From positions 4,081,482-4,145,481 of the forward strand of contig NC_030990.1 in NCBI RefSeq assembly GCF_000149955.1: DNA of 64,000 nucleotides. Reading direction: 5' to 3'. This DNA comes from Fusarium oxysporum f. sp. lycopersici 4287. Taxonomy: Eukaryota > Ascomycota > Sordariomycetes > Hypocreales > Nectriaceae. The notes beneath the pieces are model-generated. The model was given only the letters and a program-made list of their open reading frames with translations, made no database searches and was not told the origin of the DNA. The position numbers and the translations under genes are program-made. Positions 46,673 to 58,400 of this stretch are shown here, one piece after another. How positions within the stretch are numbered: position 1 is the first letter of the stretch; the number at the start of each line of letters is the position of its first letter.

Positions 46673-47527
46673 TTAAAGGAGGGACAAATATAATGGACCC
46701 GCATCGCCTACAGGGATTTTACGAATGATGGGGGTTTTCTCGAAAGTCTGCACTGCATGTTTAATTTGGGGCCTTTCATGGGAAGTGTTTCGACGAAAGG
46801 GAAGCGCAAGTATTCCTTACTTCTGGGTTTCTGGAATTATTGGTTATGGGATGGGCGTCTAGGATTGGGTTGGGCAATCTGTTATGTCTGCACCAAGCAG
46901 AGTTTCTCTAACATCATCACGGGATAATTGAAAAGACCATTCGAAAGATACACATGCCAGGGAAGGCAAGAAAACGCCTAACATTCATCCTAGATAATAA
47001 AAATGACTAATCTCAAGGCCTACTGGATCTACGAACCTTAGGTACTTGACCTGTTTGTAAGAGAGGGTATAAGTCTTCTTGCCCCCTGAGGACACGGCAT
47101 TTGCATTGAAAGGCCATGTAATTTAGGGTTCACGTTAACACAGGAGGCCAAGCTGTCACATTCCAAAGGTATGTACTGTACTGTTGGTTCAGAGCTCTGG
47201 GGCTGAAGATAAATACAGAATTAATTTGGTTATACCATTCGATAGAATTTATGCTATTTTTTTAACCAGTATCAAATAGACATGGATCCATGGATCACAA
47301 TCATGTTTCCTAGGTATTCTGAACCTTTTACTGCTCGGCCCCCCACCTCGGAATTTGAAGCCCAACCCCCACTTCTTTCAAGCTCAACCAGAAGCTCCTG
47401 TCAAAGCTCACCACCATTAACAACAGCTTCATAGCTTCATGAACATCACACTTACAGTTATCCATCAAAACTTTGCAAGTCTGTAATACTCTCAAGCCAT
47501 AATACTATCAAGAGTACATATTTCAAG
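46673..47527. other. Intergenic region
   Basis: 855 bp lie between two plus-strand genes. They hold the DUF3431 3' region and the Mediator 22 promoter. I see no ORF, repeat or RNA gene. Confidence 0.55.
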
Positions 47528-48147
47528 ATGGATACATCAACTCCCACCAATTTGATGGGTAAGATCCTCTTGACCGAATATTATCACATTGCTAACAACG
47601 CCTAGACAAGCATCAGAAGATCATCTCCGAGATCCTCAGGTCCTACCGCGATTTGATGAATTGTGTCACTGTAAATGGCATGGACAAGGAAAAGCAAGGC
47701 GACTACGAGGCCCAAGCGAACAAGTTGAACTACAGAGACCCCGATACAATGGCAGCCGCTGGCTTAAGGACACAGAGAAAGTTCGACGAACTGGTAAGTT
47801 TTACAGCGAGTCATCGAAGTATCGTCACTGACATGGAATAGTACGAGAGCATCAAGGAACTACTTGCTCTGACTCGTACAATCAAAGAGCTCTGGGTATT
47901 TGGACCTGTCGACAGAGCTGATGAACATCGCAAAGAGAAGGAGGAGCAAATTGATCGCGACGTTGCGGAAATCACTACCCTCTTCAACAAGATTGACGCG
48001 AATGCCATGCGAGAGCTTGCGGAGAAGAATGGTGGCACGTGGGAGTCGCAAGGAGAAGCTGCTGCGACAGCACCACCAGCAGCAGCGGCACCACCAGCGA
48101 CGACAACTGCTCAAGCGCCAGGAGCGCCAGCCCCGACTGGAAATTAG
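47528..48147 (+). CDS. MED22: Mediator complex subunit 22 (Surf5/Srb6)
   Basis: Nuclear protein of 174 aa in three exons: 47528-47558 (31 bp), 47606-47793 and 47842-48147. Introns are 47 and 48 bp with good borders. The ATG at 47528 opens MDTSTPTNLM and splices to DKHQKIISEILRSYRDLMNC. The conserved Med22 helix pair follows: AAAGLRTQRKFDELYESIKE and LLALTRTIKELWVFGPVDRA. The rest (REKEEQIDRDVAEITTLFN read as KEKEEQIDRDVAEITTLFN in the genome) forms the second coiled coil. The end is low complexity, rich in A, P and T. Med22 is part of the Mediator head module, pairs with Med11, and relays signals from activators to RNA polymerase II. Length and motifs fit filamentous fungal Med22. Confidence 0.85.
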
Positions 48148-48444
48148 GAAGAGTTTTTGTTCCTGGTTTGAGTCAAGATGAAGTTTGGCAATGATCACAG
48201 TTCAGCGAGGTAAGGTAGGTGCGGCCACGGGTCCTGCCCTCATCAGCAGAATATGGACCTCCTTCCCGAACCACGCGCGCAGACCATGCCCTCAACGTCC
48301 TTCCTCGCGTCATATTCTTCTTCTTCCTCCATTACTTTTTTCTTTCCATCTTCTTCAGGTCAATATCCCCTCACCATAAACCTGAATCGCGAAACTCCTC
48401 TCGTTTGCTTTTCACTTTCATTCCGTGTTCTACTTCATCTCATC

Positions 48445-49399
48445 ATGTTTTCTCATCTATTGATCGCTGCCTTTGGCGTCACGGCTGCCCTTGGCCAAAC
48501 ATCTTATGGAGAGCAGTTTAAGTACTGGGGCTGTGCCACTGTTGACGCTGCGGGCTTCAGCAACCCAGTTCCGCTTCCCAACGGTATCCTGACTCCTGAA
48601 GCATGCCAGGACGCTTGCGCTGGCCACATGTTTGCCGCGGTGTCTCCTGAGTAAGTTATTGCATGATCATCAAACAAAGTCTAACATTTTCAGTGCTTGC
48701 CGTTGCGGAGATGATGCCAACGCCATCAAGTCGGTCGACGAACACTCCTGCAACTACCCATGTACTCAAGACCCCAACTCTCCCATGTGCGGTGGAATCT
48801 GCCCCGAGGGTACTCCCAGCATCTCGAACTTGTTCATCATCGAACCGGCTGAACTTCAAGCTTCCGAACCTGTGCCTCAGCTAGATAATCCGTTGAACCA
48901 GCCTATGTCTATCAATGCTGTCCCTCCCTCCATGGCTCCACAGGCTTCGTTTGCTTCTGACGCACTCCCCGTGGCTACATCTTCTCCTCTGCCAGGCGTC
49001 CCCCTTCCTCAGAGTGAGGCCGTTCAGCAACCCCCCGTGACATCAGTTACTCTCCCATCGCCGACTTCCATTCCATCTGATCCTCCCGTTACCTCGCCCG
49101 ATCAGCCTGAGCAGTCACCTCCACAGTCGACCATCAACTTCCCGTCTACTCTCACGCAGCCTTCAAGTGTATCCCTATTGGCCCCAGCAGCGAGTGCCCC
49201 AGACTCTACGAGAGAGGTGCCTGGAATTCCACCCAAATCTCAAACAGAGCCTTCCACAAGTGAGACTTTGGTGACAGAGACGGGCTCTCTTCCCTCCGTG
49301 GCACCAAGCCGTGTGGATGTGTCAGAATCGAGGCGCTTCGAGATCTCGATGCTGCCCACAATTGGCGGTCTTCTGTTCATGGTCATCATGGCTATTTAG
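48445..49399 (+). CDS. GPI-anchored WSC-domain cell-surface protein
   Basis: Secreted protein of 303 aa in two exons (48445-48650 and 48694-49399; 43-bp intron). A signal peptide opens it (MFSHLLIAAFGVTAALG, then QTSYGEQ). The WSC domain spans about residues 25-95, with cysteines in YWGCATVD, TPEACQDACAG, DACRCGDDANA, SCNYPC and MCGGICPEGTP. A long stalk rich in P, S and T follows, expected to be O-mannosylated. The C-terminus is a short hydrophobic stretch after polar residues (ISMLPTIGGLLFMVIMAI) with no cytosolic tail, which fits a GPI signal rather than the transmembrane sensor form (Wsc1 type). WSC domains bind carbohydrate; the protein probably sits in the wall or on the outer membrane face. 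Confidence 0.88.
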
Positions 49400-49976
49400 C
49401 GATGAGGGACAACAATCCGACTTCGCATTCATATGCTCTTGCAAGCACCAGAGGGAAACAATGTCTAGGCAGCTGGATGGTATTGTGGTTGATGTCAAGC
49501 AATCTTGAGGCCGTCTAGGTCAACGGTGTACAATATCTTACACTAAGGAGAAAATAATGCACAGCTTTTAAGGCTGCTTAGACCAGTTGTTCAGATCCGA
49601 TCTTACTGTTGCAGTCAATTTGATCATGTGATGATGCGTTTTCCTTTTACTCATAATTGCAGATATTGGAGTTGAACGTCAACGTAGGTCATTTTTCTGA
49701 CCAGATCTCATTGCAAATAGAGATATATAAATAAAAATCTCTTGTAGTCAAACCCCTCGCATTCGTGCCTTCTATGCGCCAGTAGACGTCTTGTATCAGA
49801 GTATTTGGCGAATGTAGGGTAAGCAAATCGAGACATCTGACGTAAATCAATGCATGAATGGCGGCCCCACTGGAGCTCCGAGTGCCAACGCAGGGGAAAG
49901 TGGCGGGGTAGAGCTGAGGACGGAGCAACCCAAGACAACATCAATACCTACACCTACAATCCATGAGATAGGCAAG
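49400..49976. other. Intergenic region upstream of twinfilin
   Basis: 577 bp without a gene. A TATATAAATAAAAA run lies near 49723-49738. Confidence 0.55.
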
Positions 49977-51072
49977 ATGCAGTCCGGAATATCAGGTAAG
50001 ACTATAGAGACTCTAGCGGTGGACTACTGCTAACAATTGTAGCCTCTCAGGAGCTGCAGGACCAGTTCAACTCGTTGCTGTCGTCGGACGATACCTTTGG
50101 TCTACTCGCAACCATTGAGAAAGAGGCTCTGGTCCCCGTTGCTACGATCCCTTCAAAGTCAAGCTCTTTCTCCGATAACCTCTCTGGTCTCGAGCCTCAC
50201 CTTAAGCCTGATGCCGCTCTCTACATTATCCTCCGTCGCTATGACACCGCTCCTCGATTCCTAGCCATTACCTATGTCCCCGACTCGGCGAAGGTGCGCC
50301 AAAAGATGCTATTCGCTTCAACACGCTTGACCTTTGTGCGTGAGCTGGGAACAGAGCATTTCCGAGAGACTATCTTTGCTACGACAGCCGAGGAATTGAG
50401 CGTGAAAGGCTTCGAGAAGCACGATGCGCATAATAAGCTGGATGCACCACTCACCGAAGAGGAGCAGCAATTGGGCGAGGTCAAGCGTGCTGAGCAAGAG
50501 GCGGGATCAGGAACAGGCCACAAGGAGATTCATCTGAGCAAGAACTTTGCTATGCCCATCTCCGAAGACGCTGTTGCTGCTCTGAGGGAAGTTGGCCAGG
50601 ACGGTGGCCGAATCGTGACGATGCTGGTAAGTACTTGAAACATGACCTGATCCCACATAAACTAACCCCTCTATAGAAAATCAACCCCGATACCGAGGTG
50701 GTGGAGCTCGTCCCCGAGGCACCCACTCCAAGCGGCATTGCAGAACTGACGCAGGCCATCTCCTCAACTGAGCCGCGGTTCACCTTCTACCGCTACACTC
50801 ACACGCACAACGGTGCCGAGTCGAGCCCCATTCTGTTCTTCTACACCTGCCCGTCAACACCCGGAAACAAGTCCATCAAGTTCCGAATGATGTACCCCCT
50901 GATGAAGCGATCCGTTCTGGAGGTCGCTGAGAGGGAGGCTGGTCTTAAGCTTGAGAAGAAGTTTGAGGTGGAGGAGCCTAGTGAGATTACCGAGCAGTCG
51001 GTTTTGGAGGATTTGCATCCCAAGGTTGCGGCCCGACAGGGCTTTAGCCGACCCAAGCGACCTGGTCGATGA
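49977..51072 (+). CDS. Twinfilin (two ADF-H domains)
   Basis: Actin-monomer-binding protein of 332 aa in three exons: 49977-49995 (19 bp), 50043-50626 and 50677-51072. Introns are 47 and 50 bp. The tiny first exon encodes MQSGIS and splices to ASQELQDQFNSLLSSDD, the conserved start of fungal twinfilins. The first ADF-H domain runs to about residue 140 (YIILRRYDTAPRFLAITYVP, KMLFASTRLTFVREL). A linker rich in E and K follows (EEQQLGEVKRAEQEAG). The second ADF-H domain has FTFYRYTHTHNGAESSPILF, then FYTCPSTPGNKSIKFRMMYP and MKRSVLEVAE. The basic tail GFSRPKRPGR is the usual capping-protein-binding end. Twinfilin sequesters ADP-G-actin and acts at barbed ends in the cytosol. Confidence 0.96.
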
Positions 51073-51531
51073 ATCTGAGTTCGCGAGATCTGAGTCAGTA
51101 CGGTGAAACGTTCATATTAGCCGTGCCTTTTTCAGCGCCTACAGTCTGAAACGGAGAATTAGATAAACGTTGAAATTGATACACAAAAAAAGTCAATTGC
51201 CCAAGCTACAAATGCTGGTATTTATCCAAGATGCATGCACGCAATAAGAACCCAAGCCGCCCTTCACTCCAATGCATGGTATACTTGTCCGCTCTCTATA
51301 CTCTTCATCCTTCTTTTTCTTTTATCCTTCTCCTCTCCTCTGCTTAGATCGACTCTTCAGCTTCCTTCACAGCAACTTGCACTGTGAACAGATTAGAAAC
51401 TGAGACGACACAAGCGGCTTCCAAGATATGTGTATAACTGGCGTTCTCGTGGTTCGTCCTTCTGGGTAAAAGGTTTCTCCGACAAAGATCTTCAGTTGGT
51501 GATGGTGATTTCGTGGTTTGTTGCCACTGCT
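51073..51531. other. Convergent 3' regions, twinfilin / carrier
   Basis: 459 bp between two facing stop codons, AT-rich with a TTCTTTTTCTTTTATCC pyrimidine run near 51310. No gene seen. Confidence 0.55.
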
Positions 51532-52771
51532 TTATTCCTCGTACTTGCCTCCAACTAAGGAAATGTTGCTCTTTTCTAGCTTATCCTTGAGGAACTCGTA
51601 GACGGTGAAGGTAACGGCCTGACCGGGGGCGACACGCATGATTCGAGGGGTGATACCCTTGTAGAAAGCGTGAACTCCTTCTTGCCTGTGAAGAGTCAGT
51701 ATATCAATCTTTCTCGTTTCGAAATGTGTAACTCACTTGAACATGTCTCCCGCAATTCGAGTAATGCGTGTCCAGGCGCTGACTCCAGGCTCAGCAGTAG
51801 CCTTTTGCAGGCGAGTCTTGATAGTATCAATAGGTGCGTTGCTCATAGGACCCATAGCACCAGAAACAAGAACGATAAGAGTAGTCTGCCAGTTGGGCAG
51901 GTTTGTGTTCTNNNNNNNNNNNNNNNNNNNNNNNNNNNNNNNNNNNNNNNNNNNNNNNNNNNNNNNNNNNNNNNNNNNNNNNNNNNNNNNNNNNNNNNNN
52001 NNNNNNNNNNNNNNNNNNNNNNNNNNNNNNNNNNNNNNNNNNNNNNNNNNNNNNNNNNNNNNNNNNNNNNNNNNNNNNNNNNNNNNNNNNNNNNNNNNNN
52101 NNNNNNNNNNNNNNNNNNNNNNNNNNNNNNNNNNNNNNNNNNNNNNNNNNNNNNNNNNNNNNNNNNNNNNNNNNNNNNNNNNNNNNNNNNNNNNNNNNNN
52201 NNNNNNNNNNNNNNNNNNNNNNNNNNNNNNNNNNNNNNNNNNNNNNNNNNNNNNNNNNNNNNNNNNNNNNNNNNNNNNNNNNTTTCCAGAGACAGTGCCG
52301 GTGTTGGATCAGCGAGGATTTGCTTGTACACTCAAAGGACGTGAAGCGGATGGCCATCTTTGGCACGATGCCTGTGAGGACGGCGCCGAGACCCTTGTAG
52401 AGACCGAGGGGTGTCTCCTTTGCGATGATGGCGGCGCCGGTCTTGATGAAGCCGCGCTTGGGGGCACCTGGTTGGCGCGCGCGCCTTGAGAGCTGCATGC
52501 GGACTTTGATTGTGTCTTTTCATTTCACATGTTAATTACTTTTCTTGGTTGTGAGATTTTTTGGGTTTGCGACTGGATCTTACCGAGGGGATGACATGCG
52601 AGAGCTTCCATCATACCAGCACCACCACCAGCTGCGATTCATGTTAGCTTCTGTACCATTGCGCATGGGGAACCGCTCTCTAAGAACCGTTTCCTTTGGC
52701 TGCGACATACCAATGAGGTTAACAGCCGCTGAGGGCGGCTGTTTCTTTCCATTTCCATTCTTTGAAGCCAT
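51532..52771 (-). CDS. SFC1: Mitochondrial succinate/fumarate-type carrier (interrupted by gap)
   Basis: Inner-membrane carrier of the SLC25 family. Exons from the start are 52711-52771, 52584-52631, 52283-52515 (then gap), 51737-51911 and 51532-51685. The protein opens MASKNGNGKKQPPSAAVNL and continues AGGGAGMMEALACHPLDTIK, the first PxD/E carrier motif, then GFIKTGAAIIAKETPLGLYK and GIVPKMAIRFTSFE. After the gap come MGPMSNAPIDTIKTRLQKAT (third carrier repeat), GDMFKQEGVHAFYKG and ITPRIMRVAPGQAVTFTVYE; the end is SLVGGKYEE. The sequence fits Sfc1/Acr1, which exchanges cytosolic succinate for mitochondrial fumarate during growth on acetate or ethanol. Between FTSFE and the gap the frame slips twice: one base seems missing near 52328 (expected WYKQILADP) and one near 52303. 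Both sit within 50 bp of the gap and look like assembly errors. Confidence 0.85.
51912..52282. other. Assembly gap (371 N)
   Basis: A run of undetermined bases inside the mitochondrial carrier gene. It removes the end of repeat 1 and most of repeat 2. Confidence 0.99.
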
Positions 52772-55476
52772 TGCGACAGAACTGATCTCTCGGTCAATCT
52801 TGCGCCGAGTCAAACAACTATTTCAAAATCCGAGAGTTTGCGCCGAGTTCGTAGAGCCGAGGTTCGGATCGGTGGATGGTTTTATTTACTTTTAGTCTAA
52901 GGGTAGCTTTGAGGAACAGACACAAGAGAGACAGAGAGAAAGGGACGAAAAAGTGAAAAAGAGGGCTAAGAGGAGAGAAGAGAAACAAGAGCGGAAATCG
53001 GAGGAGGGAAACAATTTAAAGAGAATTGAAAGAGTAGAGTAGAGTAGCATATGCCATGACCACGATCCATGTCGGCGATGGACCGAGTCTAGAGGGAGAG
53101 GGTCTAATACTTACACACCTCAAAAGGTTATGATTGAAGTCCGGAGAACCCCACATTGTGAACTAGATTACGGGGAAAATAAGTTGGAGTTGGGGAATGG
53201 ACGGGAACGGGATTGGGGGTGAGAAAGGAAGACCTCGGAGGATGCCTTGGCAATGGATTGGCTGAAGACACGGCATTCAAAGGTGTGATTTGTGTGAATA
53301 TGATATTATTGAGTATTTTAATTGCTCTACCTGTAACCTGTTTTATCAAGTTAATGTTCACGAATCTGTATAATTGAACACCAAAGTGTATTCTCATCAT
53401 GGCATGTAAATTCATGCCTTCACACCCTCCCTCCCAGATGCCGTCCATCGTCTCTCACATGCAACTCCTCTAAACCCCTTCCAGAACCAACACAAGAAAC
53501 TCCCACCTCACAAAACAAATATTCCACGAACTCTGACGTCGGCCCTCAGCTCTGGGTTTCTTTAGACCGAGAGTCAATGCCCCACCAGTGGTCCGGGCAG
53601 ATGGAGGACCAGGGTTCAGAGCATCATTCCATGCGGCCGAGAACAACGAGCCTCTGAGTATTTCTTTAAGCGTGGCACATGCTACAACTGTAAAAGCCCT
53701 GAAGGAAATAGTTTTGGTGATCACGAGCTTGAGATGACTCAATTTACGAGGCGAGCTCGGTGAGAGATTGGTTGTAAGTGACGTCGATGCACTTTTACCG
53801 ACGGGTAGCCGAGCTTGTGATATTGCGGGGTCCTCTCCCCCTTAGTTAGATAATCAATCAATCAACTTTATTCGTGAGGAGAAAAGCAGAGCCGTGTCAT
53901 GACAGCCCAGGCAGGTGAAGGGAGAATTTACGTATTCATGATCACGAGCTCCAAGCAGGGACTCTTTTTGTATCATTGGTTCTCTTTCGTCAATTCAACG
54001 GTAGCTACCACCAATTATCATCTCCCACAGCTCTTTCCTTCTATCTACACACCTCTAACCAAGACTCACACCCTCTCCAAACGGCCATCGTCCGCCGTCA
54101 AGGGGAGAAATAAAACAATAGCAAGAAAAAAGGTGAAGCGCATGACCGAGCTTTGCCGAGGTCTGCAAGTGGACTCAGCCTACGATTTCCAGTTATTTCC
54201 ATGTTCTTTTTTATTAAAATTCTCAGATCTGTTTTTTTATAAATTTCCGGAAATGCTTCACCGTCGGGTAGACTCTAGCACTGCCGTGCTTGTAAAGGAG
54301 AGGATATCGATTGCCGATGAAGGAAAAAAAAAAGAAAGGATATAAGTGCCCCCCTTGAACCGCGGAAACCGTGAGTATACTCTTCCGTGCTGTTCCGATA
54401 AGATTCAGGATTGTTTAGATAGGTTAGGCACGGATAGATGCCGATGTTATATGCCTTCCATGTTTCCATCAACTCGGAGCTCGAGGTCGGAGTTTCGGAG
54501 ACTCGGATGTGAGGTCTGATTGGCTGTGTACCTGAGGCGCTTCCGAGAGAATGTCGGAAAGGGAGGGTCCACTCGCGGAGCCGCGACGGTGAAGGTCGTA
54601 GCCGACCCGGCCAGGAAGGTCTCCGCCAAATATTCACGGCTATTACTATTTTTACGGTACATTCTAAAGCTACCTATTTATTGCTTCCTCACTTTACATG
54701 TTTGTGAATGGCCTCATGTCTGTATCCATCACAAGGATACTGACCTTGGAAAACACGGTACAAAACGGAAGAGTCCCCTGTCATTAAATTATACCCGGAT
54801 GTGATTTCAACCGCCAGGGTCCAAGGTCATTAATTAGATTGATTTGACTGGTCCGCTTACCGCAAATCATGCTGTATCCACATCCCGATATTGCAAACCC
54901 CCAAAGTCTTGAATTTCGTCAGGGACTGACTATGGGGGATATGTGGGATGAAACGAAGCAAGATTGCTGTGGCTCGTAATTGTTTGTTACGCGCTTGATA
55001 ATGTGATCCTGTCTGTTGATATGCTTGTAAGACGATATCCAACACAACTTTGCTTTGCTCGTTTCATGAAACTTGGTCATGAAGTCATCCGTGTGAAGTG
55101 AGGGCAAACTTCCATCATAAGGTCTATGCATTGGTCACTTCGTGTGACGCGAGCTACAAACAGACTACCTACTCTAATGCCTGTTTGCTAAGGTCATTCA
55201 AAATAATTCATCTCATGACTATCAGTTGTATACCCCCATCTGTCATGATCGGTGATAGAGGTCTGCAATCAAGCCAAGCAAATCAATGTGAAACCTACAG
55301 ACTTATCGCAAGACCTCAATTATATAAAGCCAACAGGCCCGTTCACTCTTTTCACTTCAAGCTTGAGGACATACTAATTTATATACGCTTGGATATTATC
55401 CAATATCTCATTTCATCTTCAACCTGCTCATCTAAACTATAGTGCTTAAATCGCAATAAATGGCAACAACTTTTCC
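52772..55476. other. Intergenic region, carrier promoter and ABC transporter 3' side
   Basis: 2.7 kb without a gene I can support. The part next to the carrier is a strong purine tract (about 52910-53046). Frames such as plus 53899-54345 read as low-information sequence with no family motif. Confidence 0.55.
52910..53046 (-). promoter_or_regulatory. Long CT-rich promoter tract upstream of the carrier gene
   Basis: On the plus strand nearly every base is A or G for about 135 bp (AGAGAGACAGAGAGAAAGGG and similar), ending in AGAGT repeats. In the direction of the carrier gene this is a CT-rich block 140-275 bp before the ATG. Such blocks are common in promoters of expressed filamentous-fungal genes. 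Confidence 0.5.
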
Positions 55477-58400
55477 TTATATATCCGCCACCTCCCCAGC
55501 ATTTCTCCCTATATCATTTGCCGGCCCACACTCAACCACCCTCCCCCTATCCAACCTCAAGCACCATGTTGCATCTTCCACAGCCTCCAACCGATGCGCA
55601 ATCGTGATGACAGTGCTCTCTCTGAGTTCCTGTCTAAGGATCCTCTGCACCATCGCCGCTGTCCCACGATCAATCGACGCCGTCGCCTCATCAAGAATGA
55701 CAAGGCCACTTCGACGCAGCACAGCTCGACATATACCCACCAGCTGTCTCTGCCCCTGACTGAGATTCTTTCCACCTGCGTCAATGCGGGTTTCGAGACC
55801 CCAGTCAGTACCGAGAACGCGATGGATTGCGTTTGTGCACTCTTGGTCGGAGAACTTGGCTTCTGGGTCGATGTTGTCGTGTAGTGTGCCCGGGAAGAGG
55901 ATTGGATCTTGTTGGATGAACGTTACGCGATTGCGGAGGGCTGTACGGTTGATGTAAGCGAGATCAATGCTCCCGATTGAGACAGCGCCTGAGTACGGTG
56001 CTTGTGTTACGAGGAGAGCGTTTGCGATGGTTGACTTTCCGGAGCCTGTTCGACCGAGAACTGCGCATGTTGAACCCCCAGGAATCTCGAATGATACGTT
56101 GTCCAGAACCGCGGGGAGGTCATCGGCGTACTTGAATGACATATCCTGGAAGCGTACGCTATCGCATGGCCTGGGCCAGTCTTGGGGAGGCTCAATATCA
56201 CCGCTGGGTTCCTCCGGGATACGGTTCAGGGCATCGACTCTCTCGAGCGACACGGCATCGAGCTGAAGAGCCGCAAACTTCTCACATAGTTGCTGAACGG
56301 CGATCATGGCGATGTTGGTTTGAGTCAGAACAAAACCGACTGCACTAGCTGGTGTGCCCATGTATACCATGGAGAGAACAAGGATAGTTCGCATGATGGC
56401 CGAAGACATACCGAGTCTAAAGTCGAGCCAGAACGTCATACTCCAGAAGAAATGATCGTGCTTTTGGAAGTCATCAACAGCTTCCAAGTGCTTCTTTTGA
56501 AAGCGGCTCTCAACCTTGAGAGCACGAATTGTTACAAGACCATCCTGCATCACTCCAATGTTGGCGATGATGGGAGTCAGATATCGCATCTCCATTCTGC
56601 GTAGACAGCGCGAAGCGGGGACGTATATACGATAGAAGTATGCGAACAGAATGGCGACAACAAAGATAACCCCTACAAGAAAGACTTGGTGTGTCATGAT
56701 GGCGAAGAGACTCAGCGAGAGAGCGACCAGGTTAAACACAAATTGCTCGAGGGGTGCAAGAATTCCGCCATCGACCATGCCCATGTCGGAGATGAGACGG
56801 TTCTTGAGCTGGCCTGTCGGTGTGATATCGTGGTAGCGAAACGACGCCTTGCTAACTCTGTCGATGGCGATTCTGAAGAGTCGTTGAGCTGCGCGGATGC
56901 TGATTGAAGCGAGGAGGACTTGGGCTGAGGCGTACGAGACGATTTGGGCGATTGATAGACCTGCTAGAACATAGAGCCAGGGCCTGGGGTTCTGGTTAGG
57001 ATTGGGAAGACCCCAATATTCGCTTTCGATTAGGGTCTCGAAGTTTGCAGATTCGTGGCCCCATGCTTCGAGAAGTCGTGCTCGCGCAATGTCACAGTAT
57101 CGCGATAGTCCATAGAACAAAGATAGAAATACCCATAGGTGCCATCCTCCTGCACCCATGTACCTAAGATAGATACCAATAGGAATAGCCCCTGTTTCGG
57201 TAACTTCTTCAGGAAGACCCTTGTCGCTTGGAAGTTCTTCAGATACATGCTCATTAGGCATTTCGTGAGGTTGAACTTCAGCAGCACCAGAGTTGAAAAG
57301 ATGTGGATGTTCGAGCTCTTCTTTGAGTTCCGTTGGAGTGAGAACATGGGCGTAACCATCGTTGATATCAATAACCTGATCGGCATGTCGAAGAACGAGA
57401 TCATCGCGATGCGTAACGAGAACAATTGTTCTGGCCTTGGCCAGTGGTCCACAAAGGAAGCGCTGAACAATATAACTCGCTGTGTCGTGATCCAGAGCTG
57501 CGAGAGGGTCGTCCAAAAGAAGAATCCGACAGCTGCTATAAACTGCCCTCGCCAGGGCCACACGCGCCTTTTGACCGCCGGAAAGGCCAATACCACCCTC
57601 CTCAAGCTTCGTTTGATCACCCATAGGAAACGTTGCGAAATCAGGAATCAGTGCGCAAGCACTAATAACATCCCTATATCTCGCACTATCGAATGTTTCA
57701 TGGAAGGTAATGTTATCTCTGATACTCTTATTCTGCAACCATGGGAGCTGTTGCGCATATGAAATTGGTTCATCGGCTCTTGAGAAGTGACCACTCTTGT
57801 GCTCCAGTTCGTTGAGGATCGCAAGCAATAAACTAGATTTGCCTGAACCAACTTTACCGCGCACAACGGTCAGACCCGTTGAGAATTTGAGGGTTAGGTC
57901 GCGAAGAACAAGATGGTCTGTTGAGGGGCGTGCGAAACTTGCTTTGTTGAACTCGATATCGCGCGCTTCACAACCGTTAAAGGCGTCTTCGTCTCGGTCG
58001 GGTTCGGACATGTATTTGTTGACACGCTCAACGGGGATAGTGCACTTCCATACTGCAGAGATAAGATCGAAAGCCTCGCGGGTACTCGCCTCGAGCTGTG
58101 CAAAGAGTTGTAGTGAAGGCCAAATAACGTCGTTGGGTAGACCGCGTCCAAGGATGAGTGTGTATAAGCAAATACTCGCAAACGGATAAACCGCACCGCC
58201 AAAAACATTGATCGTGGAGATAGTAGCATTGACGATAGAAATATGAAACCTCTTCCTCATCTCGACATCTCGAAACCTCAAAATGCGATCTCTCCACGAG
58301 GATGTCCAGCCATTGAGCTTAAGCGGGCGACTAGCCTCTACAAAATGCGCAACAGCCTGAGCCCTCCGATCAGAATGCCCCGTTCTTTGACGCTCAAGTT

